In this document: piece after piece, positions 1 to 8,133 of the stretch
Layout of the letters: each line of letters opens with the position of its first letter
Position numbering within the stretch: position 1 is the stretch's first letter
Source of the DNA: Bacillus sp. V5-8f
GTDB lineage: Bacteria > Bacillota > Bacilli > Bacillales > DSM-1321
Direction of reading: 5' to 3'
NCBI RefSeq assembly: GCF_002863565.1
Contig: NZ_PGUW01000005.1
Location: forward strand, 248,001 to 312,000
DNA: 64,000 nucleotides
Notes under the pieces: model-generated
The model's input: the letters and a program-made list of their open reading frames with translations, nothing else
Told to the model about the DNA's origin: nothing
Databases searched by the model: none
Translations under genes and position numbers: made by a program

Positions 1-234
1 CCGGATTTCAAGGTTCACTCTTTTATAGTCCGGATGGTATTTCCCAAAGCGCTGGGTCTCTTCGTATAAGTCCTTAAGAGAAGCAAATTTGCGGATTTTT
101 TGCTGTGCTTCCCCGTCATTCCTCATTTTATATAAAGCAAGCTGATAATTTTCTCCTGCTTCCGATTGTAAAACCATTTCAGCCAAAGAATCGGCCGTTT
201 GCAAAATATTAACCCTTTCCATAGTAGCAAGCAT
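1..234 (-). CDS. ylbF: YlbF/RicF family regulator, cut by the window edge
   Basis: The visible N-terminal 78 residues begin MLATMERVNILQTADSLAEM and contain the block QRFGKYHPDYKRVNLEIR, which matches B. subtilis YlbF closely. In B. subtilis YlbF (RicF) forms the Y-complex with YmcA and YaaT; this complex promotes RNase Y-dependent mRNA processing and is needed for competence, biofilm and sporulation. The gene continues beyond base 1, so the C-terminus with its Cys-rich tail is not seen. The ATG at 232-234 has a strong SD (GGAGGTGAG) directly upstream, which fixes the start. Confidence 0.9.
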   Translation of the reverse strand, partial: MLATMERVNILQTADSLAEMVLQSEAGENYQLALYKMRNDGEAQQKIRKFASLKDLYEETQRFGKYHPDYKRVNLEIR

Positions 235-294
235 TGTTTGCTCACCTCCACCCCAATTCTATCATTTCTGTAGATGAGATGCTATTCCTTTTCC

Positions 295-720
295 TTAGAT
301 ACCCGAATCAATTTGTACGGTGAATCTTTTTTCCAAGCCAACAGGCTCTCCGTTAACCTTTACAATTTGCATGAGAATATCATGCCGTCCCCGAGGCATC
401 TTTTTCACGACAAACGCGGCTGTCCGATAATCTGCAAGCTTCTTTCCGTCTAGATACAATCGCACCTTCACGCTCTCTTTTTCATCGGAAGGGGAAAAGG
501 TAAATTCTTTTAAAAAACATTCCACATAAAGGGAATTCCCTTTCAAAAAATATTTTGCTTGGAATCCTCTTCCGCCACGAGGACTAATAGACTTGGCTGA
601 AGCAGAATGGCTGCGGCTCTGAACTCCCTGTTTGTCCTGGTTAATTTGCGGTTCAGGTATATTGTTGCCGCATGCGGTTAAGATCAGTACTAACCAAATT
701 AAATGAACCAGCCACTTCAC
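295..720 (-). CDS. Putative lipoprotein, unknown function
   Basis: About 141 aa. I place the start at GTG 718-720, because AGGAGG lies 9 bases upstream; this gives a short signal peptide (KWLVHLIWLVLILTACG) ending in a lipobox with Cys at about residue 16. An upstream in-frame ATG at 786 would add an implausible hydrophilic extension before the signal. The mature part has a Ser/Lys-rich linker, then a beta-rich region including VRLYLDGKKLADYRT and ends with DSGI; this could be a small Ig-like or beta-sandwich fold. I do not recognise the family. It sits between ylbE and ylbF, where B. subtilis has no gene, and ylbE's terminator separates it from the upstream operon. Likely membrane anchored on the outer face. 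Confidence 0.7.
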   Translation of the reverse strand: MKWLVHLIWLVLILTACGNNIPEPQINQDKQGVQSRSHSASAKSISPRGGRGFQAKYFLKGNSLYVECFLKEFTFSPSDEKESVKVRLYLDGKKLADYRTAAFVVKKMPRGRHDILMQIVKVNGEPVGLEKRFTVQIDSGI

Positions 721-810
721 GAATATCCGCCTCCTTTGCCAACTAGTGTTTGCAAAAAAAGCCAATTTACTCCCAGTATTATTCAAATTAAATAAGAACT
801 TTGTTGATAA

Positions 811-847
811 AAAATAAGAAATGGCTGCCTATATAGATCAGCCATTT
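811..847 (-). terminator. Intrinsic terminator of ylbDE, overlapping the ylbE stop
   Basis: AAATGGCTG (819-827) and CAGCCATTT (839-847) form a 9-bp stem with an 11-base loop. On the minus strand it is followed by a T-rich run (bases 810-818 read CTTATTTTTT). The stem begins inside the last codons of ylbE. Confidence 0.8.
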
Positions 848-1086
848 CCTCCCTGGTATTTCATCGCCTCGAACATACCAACCAGCATGGAAGCCATCTG
901 CACACCATCTGAAAATTTATTGATTCTCTGCGGAATCGTTTTATTGAAATGGTAGGCGGCTTCCGTTTCCATTTTGTCAAACTCCTGTGGATTTCTCATC
1001 AATCTCCGATACCAGTACGGATGTTGGCGTAGGTACTTTTTCAAATCCTGATTTCCCTCAATCAAGTTATATACATCGTGCCTCAT
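838..1086 (-). CDS. ylbE: YlbE-like protein
   Basis: 82 aa from the ATG at 1086, which has AAGGAGG five bases upstream; a longer reading (to 1113) lacks a usable site. The motifs HPYWYRRLMRNP and QMASMLVGMFEAM match the YlbE family of Bacillus. Function is unknown. It lies 29 bases downstream of ylbD and the pair is probably co-transcribed, ending at the hairpin that overlaps the stop codon. Confidence 0.85.
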   Translation of the reverse strand: MRHDVYNLIEGNQDLKKYLRQHPYWYRRLMRNPQEFDKMETEAAYHFNKTIPQRINKFSDGVQMASMLVGMFEAMKYQGGNG

Positions 1087-1115
1087 AAAAACCTCCTTGG
1101 CTTTACTATCCATTC

Positions 1116-1556
1116 CTAGTCTTTCCTAAATACAAATGGATTGGACTTTGGTTTTTTTTCTTGCACATCTTCTTCCTGTTTCGGCTTGTCGCCCTGGAAG
1201 GAAGAAATGATTCCCTGAATGGCGCCTAGTGCCTGATTGGCACTTGATATATACTGTTGTACTTGATTGACATCCAAGTTCTTCAGTGACTGTAAAAGGA
1301 CTCCGAGGACATCCGCTTTGTTTGTCTGACTTGATTTTGCAGATGGAGCTTTTTGTATAGAATCGCTTTCATCGGGTTCTTCTTCAACGACCCTGTATTC
1401 CTCCCACTGCTCATGGTCGCTGCCAAAAAGCTGCCACTCCTCAAATAATTCCTGCCATGTATAGTTCCCATTTTTGACTTCCTGTCTTAACTTTGGATGT
1501 TTCTTCACAAACGCCTTGAATCTTTCAACTGATTTACGCCCTTTTTTTTGAGCCAT
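1116..1556 (-). CDS. ylbD: YlbD family spore coat-associated protein
   Basis: 146 aa, highly charged. The N-terminus contains FKAFVKKHPKLRQEVKNG and the aromatic WQELFEEWQLFG, typical of the YlbD family annotated as putative coat proteins. The C-terminal half has low complexity with a region rich in Gln/Asn (VNQVQQYISSANQALG) and Lys. The ATG has AGGTGA upstream. It sits between ylbC and ylbE, the same order as in B. subtilis. The coat role is inferred from family annotation, not from anything seen here. Confidence 0.8.
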   Translation of the reverse strand: MAQKKGRKSVERFKAFVKKHPKLRQEVKNGNYTWQELFEEWQLFGSDHEQWEEYRVVEEEPDESDSIQKAPSAKSSQTNKADVLGVLLQSLKNLDVNQVQQYISSANQALGAIQGIISSFQGDKPKQEEDVQEKKPKSNPFVFRKD

Positions 1557-1644
1557 ATACGTTCACCTCACGATATGACATACGCCTACTGCCATCTTAT
1601 GAACAAAATTCAAAAATGTGACAGAATGGTCTATCATTAGGCAC

Positions 1645-2778
1645 TTATGATGGCTTCTCACTTGCAATGAAATTCTGGGTGTAATATTTCCGGTATACCC
1701 CAACACCAACGTGGGTAAATTCTTTATTTAACAACGCTTCACGGTGACCTTTACTATTTAACCATCCTTCCATCGCAGCTATGGCATCGACGTAGTTTGC
1801 TGCAATGTTTTCCCCGGCAAGCCTGTAGGATATGCCCCCCTTAGCAAGTCTGTCCTCAAGATTACCGTTTGTCGGGGAGTTATGGGAAAAATACCGGCCT
1901 TCCGACATATCGTTGCTATGCTTGAAAGCAACTTCAGAGGTTTTCTCATCCCATTTTAATTCTGCCAGGCCAAACCTTTGTCTCATAATATTGGTAATAT
2001 CAAAAACCTGACGGCGGCTTCCGGCCTCGACCTTTTTCCATTCATCCTCTGAAAGAGGATTTTCCTCCAATAGTTCCCCCCGGTATGTCAATTCATAAGG
2101 CTTCTGTTTAAGAAGTGTTTCTTCGTTTAAGAACCGGACACTGGATACACTGCCAGTAAACTTATCCAGGTATAGCTGAGCATATCCACTGCCCAGCTTT
2201 ATCAACGGCCTCATATTCATGTCTTCCTCTGAAAGCTCAAAACGGTAAGAGCCGGTGTCTGTATCAATATCGACTAATGTTTCAACATAGGCACTGGAAT
2301 AGATCTCATCAATCGTCTGCCCAATTTTAAATGGCGTTACATCAACCTCTTTGCCAATGCCATATGCCGATACAATCCTTCCTTTATCAACAGCAAGCTG
2401 AAAATACTTTCTGCTGTCCTGATTATAAATCCACCAGTCATAACCATAGGAGGATGAGTCTACCCTGGAAGGCTTTCCATAGAGTTTTTCTGCATGAGCC
2501 GCTTTTTTTCCAATTAACCCAGCAAGTCCTTCTGAAGGGTTTCCTAACATGCGATTTTTGTCCGACGCTTCATTTTTTTGGATTTCTTCCTGTTTCTTTT
2601 GCTTGATGCCATTTTCATCAAAAAGTATTGGGTTTTCACCATTTTCGAGCACTAGATTAAAAAAGATACCAATTATAAATAAAACCACTGAAAGTATGAT
2701 AGCTCTTACCAAAATTTGCAGAGGAAGTCTCCTCCTCTCTGAATCTATATTATGTATAAATTGTCTTCCTAAAAGCAT
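1645..2778 (-). CDS. ylbC: YlbC-like CAP-domain protein
   Basis: About 377 aa as drawn: a single N-terminal membrane segment (residues ~23-45), a charged linker, a CAP-associated N-terminal domain (~75-225, including YDWWIYNQDSRKYFQLAV), and a C-terminal CAP/SCP domain (~250-370) with the family hallmarks HSNDMSEGRYFSHNSP, GENIAANY and the GHREALLN box. Such proteins are exported or membrane-tethered; Bacillus YkwD/YlbC relatives have no firmly established activity. The start is uncertain: the ATG at 2778 lacks an SD, while AGGAGGAG at codons 15-17 points to a non-ATG start at CTG 2721 or TTG 2712, just before the membrane segment. Confidence 0.85.
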   Translation of the reverse strand: MLLGRQFIHNIDSERRRLPLQILVRAIILSVVLFIIGIFFNLVLENGENPILFDENGIKQKKQEEIQKNEASDKNRMLGNPSEGLAGLIGKKAAHAEKLYGKPSRVDSSSYGYDWWIYNQDSRKYFQLAVDKGRIVSAYGIGKEVDVTPFKIGQTIDEIYSSAYVETLVDIDTDTGSYRFELSEEDMNMRPLIKLGSGYAQLYLDKFTGSVSSVRFLNEETLLKQKPYELTYRGELLEENPLSEDEWKKVEAGSRRQVFDITNIMRQRFGLAELKWDEKTSEVAFKHSNDMSEGRYFSHNSPTNGNLEDRLAKGGISYRLAGENIAANYVDAIAAMEGWLNSKGHREALLNKEFTHVGVGVYRKYYTQNFIASEKPS

Positions 2779-3056
2779 TTATCACAATTATATCATTGTT
2801 TACGCGGTGTTTATACGGATTCAGCCATTGAATGATGCCTGGAAATATTAAGTTTTTATAAACGAAAAAGACATAGTTTTTGTGAACGTTAAAATAACAA
2901 AAGGTACTCATTGAAAATTCAATAATTTCGTACTATTATAAAATATGAGGGAAAATTGTCTATATGTAAACATAATTGGAGAAACTAGCATTTTTATACA
3001 TATCTTTCTCCGGCTTATCATGATTTCTGTTAAAAGCTAAATTAGGAGGGTTATTC

Positions 3057-3419
3057 GTGAAATTCGAAAGCTTTGGTTTTGAAAACGTTTCAGCAGATTT
3101 AAACCGGTTGGATGAATTAATGCCTGAATACGGTTTGGTTCGCGCTGAGCAATGGGATTATGAAAGAGTAAGCTATGATCGTAAATTCGAATTAAAGGAA
3201 GGCACCTTCTACCTGCGTGTATTCGGCTATGCTGTGGAGGGAGATGTAGGCGCTCACAAGGCCGTGATCAAGCTGCTTACTCCCCTGCTAGGCAAACACT
3301 ATTATCCGCATGGCGTTGAATATGGCGAAGGCGAAATCTTCCCTGCCTCCCTTGTTAAGCAATGCGAGAAAATCCTTTCCGACATAAAGACAGAGCTGGA
3401 GCAATTTTCAGGGATCTAA
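3057..3419 (+). CDS. ylbA: YugN-like protein (YlbA)
   Basis: 120 aa from GTG 3057, with AGGAGGG upstream. The blocks AEQWDYERVSYDRKFELKEG and LLGKHYYPHGVEYGEGE match the YugN-like family, of which YlbA is the B. subtilis member at this position. No enzymatic motif is visible and the function is unknown. It is the only plus-strand gene in the first 10 kb and ends in its own terminator. Upstream bases 2779-3056 are AT-rich and probably hold its promoter and the upstream region of ylbC; I see no further gene there. Confidence 0.85.
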   Translation: MKFESFGFENVSADLNRLDELMPEYGLVRAEQWDYERVSYDRKFELKEGTFYLRVFGYAVEGDVGAHKAVIKLLTPLLGKHYYPHGVEYGEGEIFPASLVKQCEKILSDIKTELEQFSGI

Positions 3420-3433
3420 TACCACCTTGAAAG

Positions 3434-3459
3434 CGCATGAAACCTTCATGCGTTTTTTT
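3434..3459 (+). terminator. Terminator of ylbA
   Basis: CGCATGAA (3434-3441), a 3-base loop, TTCATGCG (3445-3452), then seven T. Confidence 0.9.
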
Positions 3460-3495
3460 GCTAAAATGCTAGAGTTCCAATGGGTTCACCATATG

Positions 3496-3531
3496 AAAAA
3501 AAGCAGCGGTTTTCATTCAGACCGCTGCTTT
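3496..3531 (-). terminator. Terminator of the DUF420 gene
   Basis: An 11-bp stem, AAAGCAGCGGT (3500-3510) with ACCGCTGCTTT (3521-3531). The A-run at 3496-3502 becomes a U-run on the minus strand. Confidence 0.9.
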
Positions 3532-3539
3532 CTATGTTA

Positions 3540-4001
3540 TTAAAAGCCTAAAATTGCTTTTATGACGGAGGTCGTCTCTCCCCCATGGTAGAATACATAA
3601 AGTAAAAGGTAGACGGCAACACCAGTAATAGCAGTAAAAAACCAAATGACACTAGTAATCGGACCCAGTTTTCGATGCTTGGAGAGTTTATTGTTGAAGC
3701 CGGTCAGTAAAGTGACAATTCCGAAAACAGCCCCTGTCGTTGCCAAAGTAATATGAAACACCAGAAAGACCGTATAGTAAATTTTTAAGTCGTCCGGTCC
3801 CCCAAAAGCAGTATTTCCTATAAAAACAGTTCTTGATGCGTATATCAGAAAGAAAATTAATGCAAAAATTGCAGCTGTTATCATTGTTTTCTTGTGCGTT
3901 TCAATCTTTCGCTGCTTGATTTGGTACCAGCCGATTGCTACAGTGATGGCGCTTAATACGATAAAGGTTGTACTAATAGTAGGCAGTATTGGTAAAGACA
4001 T
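3540..4001 (-). CDS. yozB: DUF420 membrane protein (YozB-like)
   Basis: 153 aa with four predicted membrane helices (about residues 10-25, 42-60, 76-100, 117-140). His83 in VFLVFHITLATTGAVFG lies in a membrane segment, as expected for DUF420 proteins. These are found beside cytochrome oxidase and heme-copper assembly genes in many Bacilli, and their exact role is not established. Here it lies directly downstream of ctaG (after the ctaG terminator) on the same strand, which supports a link to oxidase biogenesis. Homology to B. subtilis YozB is from memory of the family. Confidence 0.8.
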   Translation of the reverse strand: MSLPILPTISTTFIVLSAITVAIGWYQIKQRKIETHKKTMITAAIFALIFFLIYASRTVFIGNTAFGGPDDLKIYYTVFLVFHITLATTGAVFGIVTLLTGFNNKLSKHRKLGPITSVIWFFTAITGVAVYLLLYVFYHGGETTSVIKAILGF

Positions 4002-4131
4002 GGTCGGTTAAAACGTCCTCTCTATATCTAAATAACATCTTTTTCATTTTATAAAAGCCTGTATAAAAACTCAACGAAATAGCAGATTCTTAACAGAATG
4101 CTCAATAATGTTCATTTTTTTAAATTTTTTC

Positions 4132-4165
4132 AAAAAAAAGCCTTGCTAAATTTAGACAAGGCTTT
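4132..4165 (-). terminator. Terminator of ctaG
   Basis: AAAGCCTTG (4137-4145) pairs with CAAGGCTTT (4157-4165); the A-run 4132-4139 gives a U-run on the minus strand. It lies immediately after the ctaG stop. Confidence 0.9.
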
Positions 4166-4170
4166 CTAAC

Positions 4171-5076
4171 CTATTGTTCTATTGTTTGCACATTGCCAGG
4201 AAGCGGGTCCACTTTATCGATGCCCCCATTGTCCTTTCGATACCATGCGAAGAAAACATAAGCAAGCACTATTCCATATACTATCTCCTGGATGATTTTC
4301 ATCAGTACCCCGCCAAGCTGTTGGTCCTCCATGAGCGGAAGGCCGTTAAACATTTCTGGTCCGCTAAGCTGCAAGCCAGAAAGCTGCGACGCAGGGACAC
4401 ACAATTCCATCGCCTGTGCCCAGGCTGAGGCATTAGTAAAAGTGCCATATAACGGATTATCAGCAAAAATGATTAAAGCACAGGCGGGCGTCAATAAAAT
4501 ACCATTACCGAAGATATATCCAATCTTATATAAACCTGACAGGCTCTGTCTCTCAGGCAGCTGGTTAACAAGAGGAAACCACATAAAAAGGGCCGAAAAG
4601 AAAAGAACTACTGTATAAAGAGCGTGCAGCCACATATCCGTTTTAACAAAGTCAAAAATAAGCGGAATATGATAGAAAGAGAACAAAAGATTAAACACAA
4701 TCAATGCTATTAAAGGCTTCGTCAAAGCTGTTGTAATTCGGTCGAAAGCTCGATAGGAAAATAGTTTCCTCCATAGCCAGTTCGGGATGCCAAGGATCAG
4801 CAATGGCGGCATTACAAGATATAAAAATGCCATTTGTACCATATGGGCACTGAACATAATATGTCCCAATAAATCCAGCGGCGATCCTTTAATAGCATAC
4901 AGTAACACCATAAAAATGATAAAAAGGGCGTTTTGTTGCTTGGTCACCGGCTTACTGTTTAAAAACTTGGTTCGATACTTAGTTACCAGCAAGAAATACG
5001 CAATTGTTATCAAAACGAGAGTGACAAAGAAGTATGGGCTCCATAAAGCACGGAAACCAAAAATATCGATCGACAT
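4171..5076 (-). CDS. ctaG: Cytochrome c oxidase assembly factor CtaG
   Basis: 301 aa from ATG 5076, which has AGAGGTGATT upstream and gives the expected start MSIDIFGFRALWSPYF; an in-frame ATG at 5103 would add nine residues and lacks an SD. About seven membrane helices, with the conserved GHIMFSAHMVQMAFLYL segment whose His residues are typical of the Caa3-type CtaG family. In B. subtilis CtaG is needed for a functional CuA/CuB caa3 oxidase, probably for copper delivery. It is separated from ctaF by a hairpin, so it may be partly transcribed on its own. Confidence 0.93.
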   Translation of the reverse strand: MSIDIFGFRALWSPYFFVTLVLITIAYFLLVTKYRTKFLNSKPVTKQQNALFIIFMVLLYAIKGSPLDLLGHIMFSAHMVQMAFLYLVMPPLLILGIPNWLWRKLFSYRAFDRITTALTKPLIALIVFNLLFSFYHIPLIFDFVKTDMWLHALYTVVLFFSALFMWFPLVNQLPERQSLSGLYKIGYIFGNGILLTPACALIIFADNPLYGTFTNASAWAQAMELCVPASQLSGLQLSGPEMFNGLPLMEDQQLGGVLMKIIQEIVYGIVLAYVFFAWYRKDNGGIDKVDPLPGNVQTIEQ

Positions 5077-5213
5077 GTAATCACCTCTGAACATATCCTT
5101 CATTTATTCATATTATACAAGATGGTTTGAAACAGGGACAATGTTAAGCATTATATGGATGTAATGGTAAATAAATGTGATTTTGCGGGATCGTTTTAAA
5201 CATACTCATAAAG

Positions 5214-5240
5214 AAAATCGGCTATGTAATAGCCGATTTT
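5214..5240 (-). terminator. Hairpin after ctaF
   Basis: AAAATCGGCTA (5214-5224), a 5-base loop, TAGCCGATTTT (5230-5240): 11 bp. On the minus strand it is followed by CTTTA, so termination may be partial, with readthrough into ctaG. Confidence 0.75.
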
Positions 5241-5251
5241 CTCATTTGACC

Positions 5252-5587
5252 TTAAATCCAGGTAATTGTTACAAATGTCAGAATTGTGATAGCCCCAACT
5301 AAAGCTCCAGAATACATAAACAAAGCGATTGTGTTATGTCCTTTATGCTTCATATGCATAAAGTAATAGAGCTGAAAAGCGACCTGGACTACCGCAAGCA
5401 ATAAGATAAAAGGGACAATAAACCAGTGTGAAAATTCCTCATAGCCAACTGCCAAAAACGCGAGGAGTGTAAAGAAAATCATCAAGGTAAATGTAATGAC
5501 TTGATGTTTCATTTCCTCAGCATTTTGTTTGCGGCGATATTTTAAATTCACATGCGGGTTAGCTGAATTTGATTGATCGTTCGCCAT
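5252..5587 (-). CDS. ctaF: Cytochrome c oxidase subunit IV
   Basis: 111 aa, three membrane segments, with the subunit IV block LYYFMHMKHKGHNTIA. It is the small bacterial subunit of the caa3 oxidase in the cytoplasmic membrane. The start is ATG 5587; a TTG immediately before it (5590) is an alternative. The gene begins five bases after the ctaE stop, consistent with translational coupling in ctaCDEF. Confidence 0.95.
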   Translation of the reverse strand: MANDQSNSANPHVNLKYRRKQNAEEMKHQVITFTLMIFFTLLAFLAVGYEEFSHWFIVPFILLLAVVQVAFQLYYFMHMKHKGHNTIALFMYSGALVGAITILTFVTITWI

Positions 5588-5591
5588 CAAT

Positions 5592-6221
5592 TTATCCCAC
5601 CATTCCCATTAAATATACTACAGTAAAAATAAATACCCACACCACGTCAATAAAATGCCAATAAAGACTCGCAACATAAAATTTAGGTGCATTGTATAGG
5701 TTCAGGCCGCGTTTAGCATTTCTCAGCATCAGTGTCAGAATCCAGGCTAAACCAACAGCAACGTGGGCCCCGTGAAATCCAACTAAAGTGTAGAAGGCAG
5801 AGCCGAATGCACTGCTTGTAAACGTATGTTTGAATTCATGAACATAATGATTGAATTCGTAAACCTCTAAACCAAGGAACCCAGCCCCTAGTAAAACAGT
5901 AATCAATAGCCAAGCCTGCATTTTATGAAAATGGTTATTTTTCATATGGTACATCGCATAAACGCTTGTCAGTGAACTGGTCAATAAAAGCATGGTAGCA
6001 ACAAAGGTTAAAGGTAATTCAAAAATATCACTGGCAAGTTTATGGCTTGAATTTGGAACCTTATCCTTTAATGCCAGGTACGTAGCAAAGAGTGATGCGA
6101 ATAATACAGTCTCTCCACCCAAGAATAACCAAAAACCGAGAAATTTATTTTTCCCTTCCAGGGTTGCTGTTTCAGGAGAAGCTGGCCAGGTTGCATCCGT
6201 AAACTTTTCTTCTGCGTGCAT
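5592..6221 (-). CDS. ctaE: Cytochrome c oxidase subunit III
   Basis: 209 aa, five membrane helices in the short Bacillus-type subunit III form. The family motifs GFWLFLGGETVLFASLF, GFHGAHVAVG and SLYWHFIDVVWVFIF are all present, including the conserved His/Glu positions. Subunit III stabilises the oxidase core. Its ATG overlaps the ctaD stop (TAATG), showing tight coupling. Confidence 0.96.
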   Translation of the reverse strand: MHAEEKFTDATWPASPETATLEGKNKFLGFWLFLGGETVLFASLFATYLALKDKVPNSSHKLASDIFELPLTFVATMLLLTSSLTSVYAMYHMKNNHFHKMQAWLLITVLLGAGFLGLEVYEFNHYVHEFKHTFTSSAFGSAFYTLVGFHGAHVAVGLAWILTLMLRNAKRGLNLYNAPKFYVASLYWHFIDVVWVFIFTVVYLMGMVG

Positions 6222-8092
6222 TATGCCTTAGCCCCCTTATCATCGTCATCTAAAAGATCCTCTTTATGGATATGGAATCCATGGTCATCCTTTACCGAAC
6301 GGATAAACATTGCCCCAAAGGTGATGAGCAAGCCAATAACAAGTACCGGTATAGCCCAGCCTTTATCATCAACATGGTACATCGCACCAAAAGCAGCAAT
6401 GAACAGACCTAATGACATGACTAGCGGTAGGATGGATGCATTTGGCATATGAATATCACCAAGCGGTTCAGCAGGTGTCATGCCGTTTTTGCCTTCCATC
6501 TTCTCAACCCAATAAGCATCCAATCCACGTACTAGAGGCAGCTGTTTAAAGTTGTAGAATGGCGGAGGTGATGGAATCGCCCACTCAAGCGTGCGGCCAT
6601 CTTCCCATGGATCATTACCGACTTTTTCATTTTTTACAGAAGTCACGATTATATTTATCAGCAAGATAAGGATTGCAACCGCCATGAAAAATGCTCCAAC
6701 AGTACTAATAAGGTTTCCTGTTTCAAACCCTTGTCCCGGAAGGTAAGTGAATATACGGCGAGGCATACCCATTAATCCAAGGAAATGCTGGATAAAGAAT
6801 GTTAAGTGGAAACCAATTAAGAACAACCAAAACGTAATTTTACCCAGTTTTTCATTAAGCATTGTTCCAAACATCTTTGGCCAGTAGAAATGCGTACCGG
6901 CTAATAACCCAAAGACTACACCACCAACTATAACATAGTGGAAGTGGGCAACTACAAAGTAGCTATCGTGATATTGGTAATCAGCTGGCGCTGCGGCAAG
7001 CATGATACCCGTTACCCCTCCGGCAACAAATGAAGGAATGAACGCGGTAGCATACAACATTGGTGTTGTAAACTTAATGCTTCCGCCCCACATTGTAAAC
7101 ATCCAGTTAAAGATTTTGATACCGGTTGGCACGGCAATGGCCATGGTAGCTACCGCAAAAATTGCGTTTGCGATCGGACCCAGCCCTACCGTAAACATAT
7201 GGTGGGCCCAAACCATGAAGCCCAGGAAACCGATTAGGACTGTTGCGAATACCATTGAAGAATATCCAAACAATCTTTTCCTGGAAAACGTGGCAAATAC
7301 TTCCGAGAATATACCGAATGCCGGTAAAATCAGAATGTACACCTCAGGATGGCCGAAAATCCAGAATAAATGTTCCCAGATAATTGTATTACCGCCTGCG
7401 GTTGCATCGAAGAAGTTAGATCCGAATAAACGGTCAAACATCATTAAAACCAAACCAACAGTTAATGGAGGAAATGCGAATAAAATCAGTGCAGATACTA
7501 CGAAAGATGACCAGGTAAACAGCGGCATACGCATGTATGTCATACCTGGAGCTCGCATATTTATGATTGTTGCCAGGAAGTTAATCCCCCCAATTAATGT
7601 CCCAATCCCGGAGATTTGAAGGCCAAGCACATAAAAATCCACATTGTGACCGGGAGAATGCAAAGACAATGAAGCATAGGATGTCCAACCTGCATCAGGA
7701 GCTCCTCCCAAAAACCATGAAAGGTTCAGAAAAACACCGCCAAAGAAGAACAACCAGAAGCCCAATGCATTTACAAATGGAAATGCAACGTCGCGTGCTC
7801 CTATCTGAAGCGGTAACACAGCATTCATGAAAGCAAATACCAAAGGCATTGCCGCCAAGAAGATCATGGTCGTTCCATGCATCGTTAATATTTCGTTATA
7901 CAAGCCGGCACTGACAAAATCGTTGTTTGGGACTGCAAGCTGAATTCTGATGAACATCGCTTCAATTCCGCCGACTACAAAGAAAAATCCGCCTGCGATA
8001 AGGTAAAGTATCGCAATCTTTTTATGGTCTACCGTTGTAAGGTAATCCCAAACCGTACCGCCAAATCCTTTTTTCTGAGCGTAGGTACTCAC
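6221..8092 (-). CDS. ctaD: Cytochrome c oxidase subunit I (caa3 type)
   Basis: 623 aa from GTG 8092 (SD GGGAGGATAAACC upstream). This is the heme-copper core: MHGTTMIFL (heme a ligand region), the FGHPEVYILILPAFG loop with the CuB His and the Tyr cross-linked to it, and the paired heme/CuB ligands in VAHFHYVIVGG. The protein is longer than mitochondrial subunit I and ends in a charged cytoplasmic tail with KEDLLDDDDKGAKA, as in Bacillus caa3 enzymes. It reduces oxygen to water and pumps protons. Second gene of ctaCDEF. Confidence 0.97.
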   Translation of the reverse strand: MSTYAQKKGFGGTVWDYLTTVDHKKIAILYLIAGGFFFVVGGIEAMFIRIQLAVPNNDFVSAGLYNEILTMHGTTMIFLAAMPLVFAFMNAVLPLQIGARDVAFPFVNALGFWLFFFGGVFLNLSWFLGGAPDAGWTSYASLSLHSPGHNVDFYVLGLQISGIGTLIGGINFLATIINMRAPGMTYMRMPLFTWSSFVVSALILFAFPPLTVGLVLMMFDRLFGSNFFDATAGGNTIIWEHLFWIFGHPEVYILILPAFGIFSEVFATFSRKRLFGYSSMVFATVLIGFLGFMVWAHHMFTVGLGPIANAIFAVATMAIAVPTGIKIFNWMFTMWGGSIKFTTPMLYATAFIPSFVAGGVTGIMLAAAPADYQYHDSYFVVAHFHYVIVGGVVFGLLAGTHFYWPKMFGTMLNEKLGKITFWLFLIGFHLTFFIQHFLGLMGMPRRIFTYLPGQGFETGNLISTVGAFFMAVAILILLINIIVTSVKNEKVGNDPWEDGRTLEWAIPSPPPFYNFKQLPLVRGLDAYWVEKMEGKNGMTPAEPLGDIHMPNASILPLVMSLGLFIAAFGAMYHVDDKGWAIPVLVIGLLITFGAMFIRSVKDDHGFHIHKEDLLDDDDKGAKA

Positions 8093-8133
8093 GGTTTATC
8101 CTCCCTCTGTCAATCAATCTATGAATCTATCCT

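Noticed and set aside
7002-7619. A 205-codon open frame on the plus strand inside ctaD
   Set aside because: It is antisense to a well-conserved subunit I gene, is low-complexity and has no SD or homology.
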